Shown here in pieces: positions 36,144 through 50,100 of a stretch of 64,000 nt of DNA (position 1 is the first letter of the stretch; every line of letters starts with the position of its first letter). The notes under the pieces are model-generated. The model was not told the origin of the DNA. It saw nothing but the letters and a program-made list of their open reading frames with translations, and searched no databases. This DNA comes from Nematostella vectensis. Its lineage: Eukaryota > Cnidaria > Anthozoa > Actiniaria > Edwardsiidae. Both the position numbers and the translations under genes were made by a program. The stretch is taken from assembly GCF_932526225.1 (NCBI RefSeq), contig NC_064035.1, positions 11,209,296 through 11,273,295 of the forward strand, in the 5' to 3' direction.

Positions 36144-37178
36144 AACGCAGTTAAGCCCTGTTGATTTCTTCTTTTCGACATCGGCTACGAAAGAAAGAAA
36201 ATTTCCTTAGAACTTTCTCAAAAGCTCTACTTACACAACAGATAGTCTGAGGAAAAACAAAGAAATTCAGAGCATAAAATTAATTAGCGTATATTTTCAA
36301 TCCAAACTCAACAGCAAAAGATACTTTAAACAGACATAACACATTTCCACACCATAAACTCTTGTTTTTGGACGAAGTACCTCAACAAAAACCTGCACAA
36401 CAAACACGAAAGATGAACGCTCCGCTAAAATATGCATACGATTTTCCGTGCCAATAGTTAACACAAACAATACTGTACGTACTTGATTGCAAACTTCTCG
36501 AGTAATTCGGTTCTGAAAGGCTAGAATTTAGTCGTATATCTTCCATAAAGGAGCAACCTATGTTCGAGAACGCCTAGACACTGTCTTTCGATCGAGAATC
36601 GCTTCGTTTACTTCGGGAACGCCAGCAGGTTCGCCATCAGAGCATACGTTGGCGATGTGACCACTCTGGAGCGAATGCGAGATTCACACACCCTCTAAGC
36701 GGCCTTTTTTGGAACGCCAAATCGTATTGAATGACACTTGCTCGAACTCACACACAACACAACAACTTTTATTCGAGCAGAAAATAGAAAGGCATCCTTA
36801 ACATTACTCACGCCCGATTTTATACAAAGTCTTGCACAATCTAAATTACTGATATTGCAGAACTAACCCTCGACGGCGGTAAAATTCTATAATCAAGGCA
36901 ACCCCTCTCCATCATGAAGGCTTTCAGGGCGATCGGTTTGGGGCGGGCCATGAGCGTCAGAACAACGCAAAGACGCCATCTTGTGATGCGACAACAGAGT
37001 TCCACGATCTGGCCAATCAACAAACGAGATATTTAATGGGCGGAGTTTTAATTGGTGGACGCTCATATGATTGACAGCCTTGGAAACGCAATTAGCGGGG
37101 GAAAAAAGCTACGTGCGCGCCAGCAGGGTTTCTTTTTAGTATAGAATCTCGGAGGATGGAGGCAACGTTTGTAAGGCC

Positions 37179-37219
<41 letters not shown>

Positions 37220-38128
37220 AAAAAAGAAAACTAATGAATACTCAGGAAAGAAAAAAAAAATCCCCTTCCCGGACTGCTCTTAGTTTGAAATTTGAGTTAC
37301 CGGATAATAACAAATAAAATATTGTGGAAAATACCACAAAAAAAAAACAAAAAAAAAAAAAACAACAACAACACCAGAAATGACCACTAACTTGGTTCGC
37401 TTTTTTTTTCTAGAAAAAAAACGACCATTTTTATACAAGAAAGACACATCATTCCCTCTGTTTTCTGCAACTTCAACATCATCCTATAATCCCTGCCACC
37501 CACGACAAATTAGGTGTGCCGCCCCTACAGAACAAACGATAAAAGTAAAAAAAAAAACATCCCCAGATTTCATTCACGCTCTCGTTAAATCCTTAATTTA
37601 CACTCTTGTTAAAGCTTTAATTCAGATGCAGAAAGACTGATATACACTTTTTTATTTTCAATAAATAACAATCAAACTGTGCAACCAGAAACAATAGCTA
37701 AGAAGCGGGGTGTGATCTTATGGACACTAACTGGCCTCAAATGTCTGACCATAAAACGCTGTCCTATATAATTAAATACTGAATGCCATGGTAAACGAGA
37801 CTTTTGTTTCTGCAACTTGCGCAGCGTCTATGACGAATAAAACATTTTGCAGGTTGAAGAGGGATAATTATACACGCTCGCAATTTTTTTATTTTTGCAA
37901 CTCGCAATGCGCCCGTATTTAGACAATAATTTTAGTGGTTTGCAACTTCAGTGGTTTAACGCAACAAAAATTGATTTTCATGTTCCAGAATAAAATGACT
38001 CTTGTAACATGGTCTTAATTCATGTTTCTGTTTGAATCGTATTAAACGAAATGAAGGTTTCATAATATAGCTCTGATTTTTTTTAGTCAAAAATGACCTA
38101 ACAATATTTATCAATGTCCTGCACAATT
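36144..38128. other. Intergenic region: INO80D promoter side and LNPK 3' end
   Basis: Upstream of the INO80D ATG and downstream of the LNPK stop, both genes being on the minus strand. It contains a 37-base A run and other A-rich stretches, and short open frames without homology. No clear promoter motif or RNA gene was seen; a 5' non-coding INO80D exon could lie here. Confidence 0.45.
37181..37217. repeat. Poly-A tract (37 A)
   Basis: Uninterrupted A run followed by further A-rich sequence to about 37260. It could be the tail of a decayed retroposon, but no body is recognisable. Confidence 0.8.
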
Positions 38129-41100
38129 TTATTGTCCGGGATGCTTTGCCTTGAGAAGTGGTCCACTCTTTGCTTCCTTGACTGGCTCTTCATCTACTGC
38201 AATATGAGAAAAAACAAATCCAATAAATTGTAACAAGCTCCTCCCGTTAATAAGCACCTGACATAAGAGGAAAAATAAAAATGACCGCTTCCCCCGAATA
38301 TGCACCTGTGGCACCTTAGAGATTCTGATGACCAGGCGGACTGTGATGAACTGGTCGAGTAGAGCTTACTTAACGTTAGGAAGGAAGCAACACATATGCT
38401 ATCAGCCACAGTATTATAACCCTGTAGCTTGTTTCGTTACGGTTCTGGGAGGAGTTTTGCTTCTTGCACGTTGTAAAAAACAACTTCTCTATATAATACA
38501 TATATTTAAAATAGGTTGCCATTTTAAATAGCGAACAGAGATTGTAAACTGTCAGTTCCACTATTCATTGGATCTCGTCATGTTTTTACAAAAAGCATAA
38601 AAATGTGGATAAATCATGTGCTTAGTTAATTTACTACTTTCTCCTTACGAATTATCAATACAATTAACAGGTCAGTCTTAGAACTGTCATTAGCCACTAG
38701 CCATTTGCAGTGTAAACGTTTTCAGAAATAAGCACCTTGCCTTGGACATGAACAATCTAAAAAATACTCAAGGAAAGAGATCGTTTTTTATTTCCTAGCC
38801 TAACTCCCGTTTTATGGGAATCCTGGATCTATGGACGTTATATCAGCGGAAATTATCATTCAACACCAAGTGATAAAAAATTCACAATGTACACTTACTT
38901 TTATTAAAGCTTTTTGTGACTTCATCCCTATCACCATTAAGATCGTTCTTCGCTTTGTCGATATCTGGGGCAACATTAAATAACATATATTAATGGCATT
39001 TTGTTATTTTTCATCTGGCTATTTAAGTGCAGGGAAGTATTCAGTACTGACAGTTAGTACAAGCACTGACAATTGAGCATTTCTCTCTGTATTGAGACAG
39101 CAGCAACATCCAAGATGGAAACTAAAAAATTACCGGGTAAACCTCTGCATTACAGGCTATTTCAGAGGTGATGTTTTGCAGTTTCAAGAAAGAATAAAAA
39201 CTAAAAAAATGTACAAAGCTCTAGATACATTCCACACTGGACTTTTTAACCAAAGTTTTTCTCCCTCCAAAAATAAAATTTAATGATTATTAAATTTCAC
39301 AGATCATGGTTGCATGAATTCTTATAATTTGTCCCTTAAGGCTTAGCTCAAACATCGTATTTTCCATGAGCCGTATTCAATGCAAATGTATGCAAATGAA
39401 TCAAGTCGATTGTTTTCATCTTCATTTGCATGCATTTGCATCATGTATAATACGACGTTTAAGGTAATTTCCTTGAAATAGTTCTACTACCCAGAAAGTT
39501 TTAAAACTTGGCATAAACAATATTGAAGTTAAGGGCTTTCAAAAAATGTAAGAAAAAAAAATGGGGGTACTTATATACTTATTGTTGAATTTCGAAGGTT
39601 ACAAATACAAATTCTGCTTTCATGACAATTAAATCGATGCATTGTTAATTTTCAATCGTTTTTGTTAATACATTGTAAATCTGCGGAAAAAAGTGGTGTT
39701 TTTTGCTTATTTCTACTCAAGGTTTAATATGATGGTTCTTCATTAGTATTCACAGTTAATATCTAGTTTTTAACCTACTCCTATTCATTAGTATTCTTGT
39801 TATTAACCTTATTCATATTTAATAAGTTCATATTAAACCCCACTTTTTCCCTGCTGATACATCAAGTTCTCCCATTTCTTTAAGATTGTAAATTATTTTA
39901 AGGTATTTTAGTGAAATAAAGGACATGCAAGAGCAATGGAAAAGGTGTCAGTCATGTAATAAAATTGATTAATCACCTTTCCCACCATTACTTTCTCACA
40001 TCTTTTCTTTTGAAAAATTGCCATCAGATTTTGTTTCAAGTAAAAGTGCTTTAGATCTTTTGGACAAAAAACTTAGCAATCTCAAAAAGTCATGTGTTTA
40101 TAACAGCCTTGAAAGGTAATCTCTGTACCTGGGACCTTATGGAAGCTCCTCATTAGTTCCTGGACATCTTCTGTCGACTTTGGAAGATTTTGTTTGCTAG
40201 TACCCTTGGGGCTGGCTGGGGGGTGTTTACGTGCCCTGCCTGGTGTCATGATGTCATCTTCTAGCTTGGGGGCTGTTGGTCTCTGCCTTCTCGCAGGATT
40301 TGGGTGATAGCAGTAACAGCATCTGAATGCTGTGGAGGTGTGTTAAGAAGTACACTGAATTAATATAGAGTATATAATTGGGCATGTAGGAATTACAGTA
40401 TTGAAAACAATCTGGTATTCATATCAAACCATTAATAATATAACAGGGGCAAACACATGGTGATACAGTATAATGTACTAAAAGTATATGCTGAGCATTA
40501 AAAATCATTACGTTGTATCAGGATGTACGGGATGGGGGAAATATTGTAGATCATTCTTAAAAATTACTTACCTATATATTCAAATTCTTCCTTCAAAGCC
40601 ATGCCATTATGTGACCAACACTTTTGGCAAATGAGGGCATACCGGTTGCTTGGCCCATCTCCAATCAAATATTCAACAACCTGAAGAAAAAAAAAAAGGT
40701 TCCATGGGTATCAAGTATGAAAAATAAAAACAAAAATCTACTAGCGCAATTCAAATTATATCCAAAAAAGGAATGCCTATGCATCGAAAAGTAAGTAATA
40801 AATTTGCTTGGGCTTTTAGATACTGTAGCCATTTTTGTTTTCCCATCATTTCCAGTGGGTGCTATCAGGTTATGGAACATTCTATTTAAAATAGTTCTGT
40901 ACATACTAGATAACAACTAAGTATCATACAATAAGCCGGGAAGGAGTAAAGAAATGAAAATACCTTGTCTAAACTTGATCTGTCTCTTGGGGGCACAGGA
41001 AAGGTTGGTTTTGGAGGTCCAGGAGGGGGCCGATAGTCTGAGGAGTCAGAAGCTCACTACTCAAATAGTTTTTAGCTAAGCTATTCACTGCCAAAAACTC

Positions 41101-44100
41101 AAGACTCAAGGTATAATAAAGAAAGTTTGATATGTGATACAATGTTGAGGAAGCCACGTAATGTAGCTTACCTTGTGTCATTCTGTTGGCCATGCCTGGA
41201 GGAGCTGGGCTGTTAGATGGAGTGGGCCTGGGGGAGGCCCTATCTAGTGGAATGGCCTGCACAGGTTTTTCTGATACACCAGATGGTGTGCGTGGCAAGG
41301 GGCCACATGGACTTTCAGGTCCTGCAGCAATGTTCTTACGCTGTCTCAGTTCTAAAAATAAACAACTTGTTACTTTCCCCAATCTCGATAAAATCCACAG
41401 CTTAGCTTTACTACTGTATGGTCATGGGAGTAACTGCATTAATTCATAATAATCACAACAAGAGTTTCAAGGTAACATTATTTTGTTCTACTTGTCATTT
41501 CCTTCAAGCAGACCTGTCTGTGTGGAACCAGCTCTAATAGACGACTTATCATTTCATGATTTACAAGCTAGCCACTATAACTAGTTAGATATGCCTGAAA
41601 GTCAACAAGCTGTCAATAACCCATCAGCACTCTTTTTTGTTTGTACTAGCCCCACTTACGCTAACACCAAATACAGTAAATGCTAGGAATATTACCAAAC
41701 ATTGTTGTGGTAAAATAGACAACAAAAATAAGCTTACCCATCCCAACTGGACTCTGAGGCTGGCTTTGAACACCGGAATCAGCCTCTCTTTTCTCATCCT
41801 TAAGAAAAGAAAAATGGACACAACGATTACTGAAAATATAACAAAACAAACCATCAAAAAATATAAGTTTGCCCAATTCTTTCTACTGTACAGTGCTTCT
41901 GGCAAAATGCAGAGATGCAACCTATTACATACTGTTTATGCAACTTTACGTTCTTATTTACAGTATGTGCACCAACTTGAGCATTCTAACTCTTCCTGGT
42001 TACCACATGATTGCGTTATTGCAGTTTAAATATAATGATGAAAATTGATAAATACCGTTCAATTGGTACATGTATGTCTTATATCTTTTACCAGCAAGTA
42101 AATAAAAAATGGTGTGTTATAACAGGGAAGTGTAAGGAGATGGAATGGCAACTGCATAAATTAAACAATTTCACACATTCTATCTCATTTCGCTTCGTTA
42201 ATTTGAGTTTTCGAAATTGATTTGGACTTTTATGCATTGCTCATTGAATATGATATTTTACACACAAATAACAAAATAGGTTGATGGCAACATACCTAAA
42301 GCCAGGGCTTCTGGAATTACGCGCTTGTGCGGAAGCGCATAATTTGGCTTTTTCCGCGTAATCCACAAATTTCCACGTAATCCCGCGTAATTTGGCTAAA
42401 TTTTGAAAGACAAAACATTTAATTGCACAGCTGATGTGTTCTTTTAGGGTTGTTACCTCTATTTCTTGTGAAAAAAGAGAGATATTCTTCGTAAGAGTGC
42501 GATATTTCGAACTGAATTTCCGAAAACAAATAAAATGACTAGGCGTTCTTTGCTAAACCGCGAAGGCCTAGACTAATAATAATTTTTTTTTTAATTGGCT
42601 GGTGGCTAGGAGCCAATGAAAACTCGCCTAAGATATTTTCACGCAAAAAATTAACTGTTTCAAGTTATTTCGTGCTTTCCTTCGGTACAAAATGTTGTTT
42701 GGGCGTAACAGTTGATATTCCATGTAATTTGAAGCGTAATTCAGTAAAGAATCCCGCAAAATTTTGATTTTTAAAGAAAAATGTATTGCAAAATCCCACA
42801 TAATTTAGCGCGTAATGATTGATTTTCCACATAATTTAGCCAAGAATCCCGCGTAATTTTGAGTTTTTTTCCGCGTAATTCCAGAAGCCCTGTAAAGCTT
42901 TCAAATTTAAATATCAGGGCTTGCTAATGATAGTTTTCACAGTAAAATGCGTGTAGTGCGAGTTTCCGTGCGTTCGGCTTTGTTGTTGTGTGGCCAGGCC
43001 CAAGAGAGCATCAAAATCAGTGTATTTCTCGTTGAATTTCGATATTTTACACACAAATAACAAAATAGGTAATATACCCAAAGCTCAACATCTGAGAATT
43101 GGGGCTTGCTAGAGATAGTGTTCAGGGCAAAATGTGTACCAATGCTTGTAGTGAAAGGCACAAAACAAACTGCTGTAGCCAATCAGAGGGCACCATTTGC
43201 CTTTAATATATTCAGTTGAGATTTCATTCCCCCCCAAAAAAACATTTATTTTTGAAAGGATTTTTGTTCACAATTTTTGTCCCAAAATTTGATTAATTTT
43301 TCTGCATCCTGTCAGTCAGTCAGTCTTACAACTGTACAAACCTTAAATATTTCAGACTTGGGGTCATATTTATCCAATATCTCCTTCGCAGTTTTATATG
43401 TTTCTTTTTCCATAACTTCTTGAAGCTTGACAAAAGAACAATAATATTAGAGAAATACTTGTTTTTCTGTTCCTGACCATGAAGGTTTTACAGCATAAAA
43501 TCTTGCTTAAAAGTATACATAAAAAGGAATGTAAAAACTACTGTAGCCCAAAATTTATCCCTGCAAATGTATAGTCTAAGTATTTTGTATTTTTATATTT
43601 AGTAGCACAAGTGAGAACAGTTTAGCACTATGGCTTTGGTATACTGCATTGTTTTAATGAGAAAGCACAAACTGACACTTTTGCCTTTTATTCCCCCGAT
43701 TTATTACAAATCCTGAAATGTATAGCAAGGATCTTTGTGCGTAAAGTTTTTGAATGACATTTCGCCTTTGTTTAAATCTGTATGACTCATTAGTACTCAT
43801 TTCATTGGGTACTCATTCGTGTTGGCCAGTTGGACACTTATACACTATCCCACACCCTTAAAGAAAAACTCCGCTGTGTTGCTACAGTGAATAATAACCG
43901 GTCAAGCTGAATTTTTATCCTTACCACTTTTTTCTTTTTTTCTTTTAATTCTTCCAATTTTAGAGCTGAAAAAGATGATATATTTTTAAACAAGCTTCAT
44001 GCAGAATACTGTACGTATTGGAAAAAGAGTTACAGTTACAAGGTCGTACTACTGCCTACACTAGGTTTGACAATCAACTCACCATATTTGGCCATTCTGC

Positions 44101-47100
44101 TGACAAACATATAATGCAAAAGTCTTTTGACACCATAAACACTACAAGAAAATATGCAACATTATCAATGGAATTGATGACAATAAAAAGGTTAATGACA
44201 AAGTTAATTGGTCAGAATTTAAGTAAATTTACCAGAAGAAAAAAAATCCCCAATATGATTGCAAAATGCAACATTCACAGTCAAAACCCCATTTCAATGC
44301 TATTTACAAAAGAATACACGAGAAATAATATTGATATTGATAAAATTTTCTCTATATAATGGTGCAATGTTAGATCCCTTGCCATATTGTTACAGTACAT
44401 GCAGGTTCTGGGATGAACAAATAGGAATGCAGCATTTTAAGTACTTACACTAGTGGAAAGACTAGGAGTGGTAATGTGCGAATGACTCTGTCCTTCCAAG
44501 TAGAAGGAAAATATTTGAAGTAGAAAACAAGGGCAGCCACAACATAGATGATGACAGAGTAAACAAGAAGTAAACCAATGTATCTCTTGCGAAGCTGCTC
44601 ATTGATGTGCTGTCTTGTCTCAACATATTCTATGTCCTGAAAATGGGAGATAATGTTTGAGAGTCCTGGTCTATTCTCAGTACAAACAGCTACAAACTGT
44701 CACTCTGCTCAAAGTACAACTGAACCAAGCTTGCATCAACATGCAGAGAATATGCATTGCGCATGCTCCAAGCTCCTAGATGCGAGCATAATTATCATAC
44801 TTGGCATTGTTCATGTTTCGAATGTTTACGATTTTAAAGTAAAAATGTCCACCGTTTGAACGCTAAATATGATATCAGAGGATTGAATTCTTTCTCGAGA
44901 GCATATTGCAGGCTTTATGAGTTATTGAATATTGTTTTCGTGCGCCAAGATGGTGCATAAAGGATTGAAATGTGAACGGAGAACAGGTTTTTTTTGAGGT
45001 TGTGCTATTAAAATGGTGGCGATTGATCATCAGTACACGTGTCTAACTTACTGTATAACTAGACATTGCGGGTATCTCTGTTCAAATGGCAAGCAAAACG
45101 GTAGCTGCTGTATTTATTACTCACTATTAATGCATTGTTTTACCAATAGTGCAACTGGTTAGTAATGAAATTAAGACTTAAATTTGTCCAAATTACTCAT
45201 ATGTACAAAAAAGTAAAATTTGAAGGTCGTTGTTTCAGTTCCACAGGCCATGTACCGACGACCTGAGAATAGAAGTATTAGATGTAAAGCTTAGTTATCT
45301 TATTCATGGCACTCAAGCTGAAGTTAGGCATCTTTTGGAGGTGGGTTTGCAAAATGACTGATTAGTCTGGCTAGAAATATTATTCTTATACTGATCTCGT
45401 TAGCGATTGGCACTGCCTTTTCATCGGTAGTTGTTAACCAAGGGTCCCTGCTCCTCCAATACTGAGAGGTTAACAATCGTACAATTGGCATATTTGAATG
45501 AAGGCAGTTATCTCAGTTTTTTATTCAGGATTTCTCGAGGATGTATCATGTTTCAACTTTAACTGTGTCTAAAATGAATCTAAATTATATCAATAAATTT
45601 GAAAGCAAGACACCATTTTGTTTTTTCTTATAATTATTCAGTGGACTTTATCCACTGGATTACTTTTGTTCGAGCTTTGTGCAACCAAATCACAACCAAT
45701 TCACATTTAACCGGTGGATAAAACTTATTCAGGATTTGAGCAGCCGGCCCCTGATTTTGAGGTTATGTACAAAATGTGGGGTATGCCCGAAATTTGTTTT
45801 CTACCTTAGACTCCATCCTAAACAAAGTTTGAAAGACGCTTCAATATGGCCAGAGAATACGCAAAATGTAAACACAAAAACAATACTGTTAAAATCTACA
45901 TTTATTTCATTTTCCATGTTTTTTTGTTTTTCATACAATGTTTACTGAAAATTGCAGTACTTCGTACTGTCCCCCTCAAACTACTAAAAGCAGCAAGAGG
46001 ATGGAACGCACCTGAAGAACGGCCAAGAAATAGTATTTGTGTGACAAAAAACGTCATATCAGAAATTAGACATCACACTCATTTTTAGTAAACGGGTACC
46101 AATGGCCCAAAAAAAGTTGGAAAATAAAACTTGTTACACTAGTTTGATAAGCAATCAACATTTTGGAGAATTATTTGTCATTCAAGCTCCCAAAACGACC
46201 CATCAATATCTTTAAAGGCAAAAAAGCTACACAAATTTATATATGCCTCGGTAATCTAGCTGAAAAAGAGACTTTTCCATGTCCATTTCTCAAAAACACA
46301 CAAATACAAGACCGTTTAACCAGTAAAATACGCCTTTTTTTATTATTTTTGTGGCAGTAGATGAATGTTGTTGAATATAAACATCATAGAACACTGTAGA
46401 CTCGTCTTTATTGTCACAAATTTTGTTTGATTTAAGAGTTGAATCTATGTTTTCAAAATTATTAAATTGTTCTTCCTTTAAGTTTTTCTCAATACAAAAT
46501 TAGAACGTCTTGAAATATACAACTACATTCAATTACTACCATCAATATCAAAATATTAAACGCAATAAAGTTGATTCTGATTTGATAAAGCAATTAAACA
46601 ATATATGCTGATTGGAATTGGTAACGTAAATGACATGTAAAGTAACGTATATGACCTTCTCAGTAGGATACACGATGCAACTCTTAACTTGTAAAATTTT
46701 GGTCAAATTTTCGCCTTTTAGTTATCATTAAAGGTTCTGAACAATAACTTGGTCATATTCATAATTTCTTAAACTTTTGCTACTAGTAACGTAAATGACA
46801 GTTTTCACATCCAAACAAAAAGAATCGTTTAAATGCTTTCAAGCGCTTAACTGTAAATATATATATATATATATATGAAAATACTTGGTTCTACTTACAG
46901 GTGATTTTAATTTGATATTTGGTGCTTCGATTTGAACCATCGTTTTTCTAAAACCTCTATAAAAAACGGTAACGTAAATGACACTAAGGTAGGCGGAAGC
47001 GTGCCTCAACGAGCTCCAGTTTCCGTTTTACTACTTCGGGTGGGCGGCTCGATGACACATAAGATCATGTGCCTCTTGATCCAAATAACATCTTCGCGGG

Positions 47101-50100
47101 CAGGCCATGTGAAGCTGAAAGATTGAAGGGTAGTGCCACTACGTGACATAAAAGTCACGAGAGCTTCGCCATCCTCCTGGTCGATCTGCTGTACTTTGCC
47201 AACATACCAGTCCCCTTCGTAAGCGGCAGCGACAAAGTCGTCAACCTTTAGAGCGAGCTCATTGCGTAGACTCAACGCACTGGGTGGAGTGAGCATGGCG
47301 GCTTTCCATGCACAATGGCTATCCTTTGGGCTGGAAAGGCAGTCGGGACAGTAACACGAGGTGACACGAGTGAAAACGGTGTGTCTGTCCACTGCGCATA
47401 TGGCATGCATTGACATTGTGCCAGGGACAGTCTGTGTGCCATTGTACTTGTCCAGCCTTGCTGATGCCATTTTGAAGTCATCTGTTGAGTAGTAAATGTA
47501 GGTCACACTACTTTGATATTCGGTGGCCCAAACAAAGAAGCTGTGTGCATCGTCAATAACGACTTTGCCTGACCGCACCGCCTCGTCAGCCATCCGCTTG
47601 GCAGCTCCCCCGACACCATCACAGGGACCTTTTCCGTGCCCCGCTTCAAAATAGTTCCATCTTGCTGGGACTCCGAACTCTTCCTTGTGGTTCGCGACTA
47701 TGGCGAAGATTGTCTTGTTTCTGTATTGTGATGTGGGACTATCCGTCCAATAGTGTACAATGGCCAGGTCAGGGACAAGATCCTTCAGGTCTTGATTCAG
47801 TCTCCCCAAGATGGCATACACGGCAGCTGCATTATGCGAGAGCTCTTCCGAAACAAAGGCAAAGCTCTTGTGCTCGAGGTCGTCTTTGCCTTCTGCCTTG
47901 TAATATACCACTACTGGATGTAGGGAGACCATAGTGGGGCCATTCCAGTGAGCACTTTGCACCTCCTCGCAAGACTGGCAGTTGTAATTCTCGGTCCATT
48001 TGAATTACAACATGCCCAGCTTGGAGGTTGCTTTTCAAACGCCGGTGTTTGGATGCTGGTGTGTAGTATTTTTGCACTCGGATTGGCTCATTTTGTTGCC
48101 AATTTGAATCTTTCCCTTTTTTTCGTTCTCTGTAGGCGCGTTGAATCTCTGCACTTGATTTTCCCATTTTGAATGCTTCGAATAAAACAATGACCATAAG
48201 ATACAGCAATTTTCACAAAATTACAGAAAACTCATTCTGAAAGCTTTTTTAATTCTAAATAGTGGTCATTTGATCCTTTTTTAAGTAGCCCACCAATTGT
48301 TAACTAGCGTGCCTCATCCATAATACTTTGTCAATTACGTTACTTTCAATGTCATTTACGTTACCACTGGCAAAAGCATGTGCTGAGCCTCACTATTCTA
48401 GATATTAGCTAATGCGTATGCATTAGTGCCTCTATCAGTCATTTAGCTTCACACAATACCATAGGCGTGGTATCTTACCTTAATTCTGCTTTTAGAGAAG
48501 TGAAAACCAAATTGAGTTTAAAAGTGAAGATAGAGTTGATACTTCTACAGCGAAGGTCATGGAAGGAAAGACTTGTATTACAGCTTGTTGGGCTTTAACT
48601 AAAATGTTAGATATCTTGGCAATTTAATCCTATACAAATTATCCTTATCTCGCTAGTGTGTGTGCATGTGCGCCCCATTAGACGATAGTATGTAAATTCT
48701 ATTGTCATTTACGTTACGGTAACGTAATGTGACACTAGCATTTGTCAAGCTACTGTCTCTTCACCTTTCAACCAAATTAGATTATTATTTTTCTTTAAGA
48801 TATTACTAAGGCCGCTCTGCAATGTGACACTGCTAACAAGATCTCCTAAGGTCTTGAAGCTTGGCAGTTGTGACCTAGATTGAGTAACGTAAGTGACAGT
48901 GCAGTAAAATTATTGCCAATTAGCTGGCATGAAGTGATGATTTCTTGAACACTTTGATTTTTATGAACAGTTCTTAATATTGGTTTGGGTCTTTGAGCCT
49001 TAAAGTTGTTATAAATATGTTTCAGGGCTTCTGTACGGATATACAAGAAATTATATTTCGATTTTTTGTGCCTGGTAACGTAAATGACCCAAATCCACGT
49101 GACACTTGGATCACGGTCCAGTGTGTTGAGCAAACCAACAACGACAACCGTAACTTTAATTTAGGTGAGTCCTGAAACATGTATCTCCAAATTGTGACAC
49201 AATTTAGGCAGCAACTACAGGCAGAACATCTCTAGTTTTCGGTTTAAACTTTGTTTTTTTATTCTTGTGACATATGGTTTTCGTATAGCGTTACATGTTC
49301 AGAGGTCAATATTTTGTAATATGTCGAACTTTTTACACAGAAAACTTAAAACAAAATCTCCCATAGACCCAAACTCTTCGCAAAATCACACATCTCTCAA
49401 GAAATTGCGCCTAAATACAAAATGTAGAGCTATATATACGTGTGACATCAATGGTACCCGTTAACTAAGAATAAGGGATCAGCATACGTAAAGTGAAGGA
49501 ATTCACCCATCTTTGAAATAACTATTTCAAAAAGGGATTCCACAACAAATATAACACTAGACAAAAAGACTATATCTCCTGCAAGAAATTCTTACCATCA
49601 GATGTCTTGATAAATAAATTATTACAAAAATATTAAAATTTTTTTTAGCAGCCCTTTTAGAAAAGATCAACAAGACAGGCTGTCTGGTAGAATATGCAAT
49701 CAGGGGTGTGTTTCGCAATTCTACAGACGTAAATTCCACTCCTTTTTCTTTTAGAAAGTTCGGTAAAGGTTACATTGAATGTTTTTCTCATTTTGTTTTT
49801 AATAAACTTCATCAAAAAGATCAAATAGGAGATTGCTTGAGGTGGCGACTATCAACACAGACTTTTGAATCACTACACAAAATGCACATCGAATTCTTAC
49901 TGTCATAGACAAACACTAGTAGTAATTACCTGCTCAATCGCTTCCAATATTTCCTTGGCAGATTCTTTTTTCTGTAAAAATACAAAATTATGGAACAAGT
50001 AAAACTTTCTTCATTTCTACTCTTGCGCAAAACACACAGCTTTCACTTTCCGGCACATTTCATCTCAACTTAAAACCAATGTAACACCATAAACTTAAGG

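Larger units (their letters stand above)
46083..49470 (-). mobile_element. Decayed DNA transposon in LNPK intron 2
   Basis: A transposase-like pseudogene lies in the middle. Candidate terminal inverted repeats are TTTTTAGTAAACGGGTACCA near 46083 and its imperfect complement TGGTACCCGTTAACTAAGAA ending near 49471 (about 20 of 24 positions agree). Inside each flank is a cluster of the motif GTAACGTAAATGAC in both orientations. The exact borders and superfamily are uncertain. Confidence 0.5.

Noticed and set aside
36841-37023. 60-codon minus-strand frame upstream of INO80D
   Set aside because: No similarity, no splice support, and INO80D's known N-terminus begins at 36143.
45679-45948. 89-codon plus-strand frame in LNPK intron 2
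   Set aside because: Lies in repetitive intron sequence with GTGGAT/ATCCAC MITE motifs; no homology seen.
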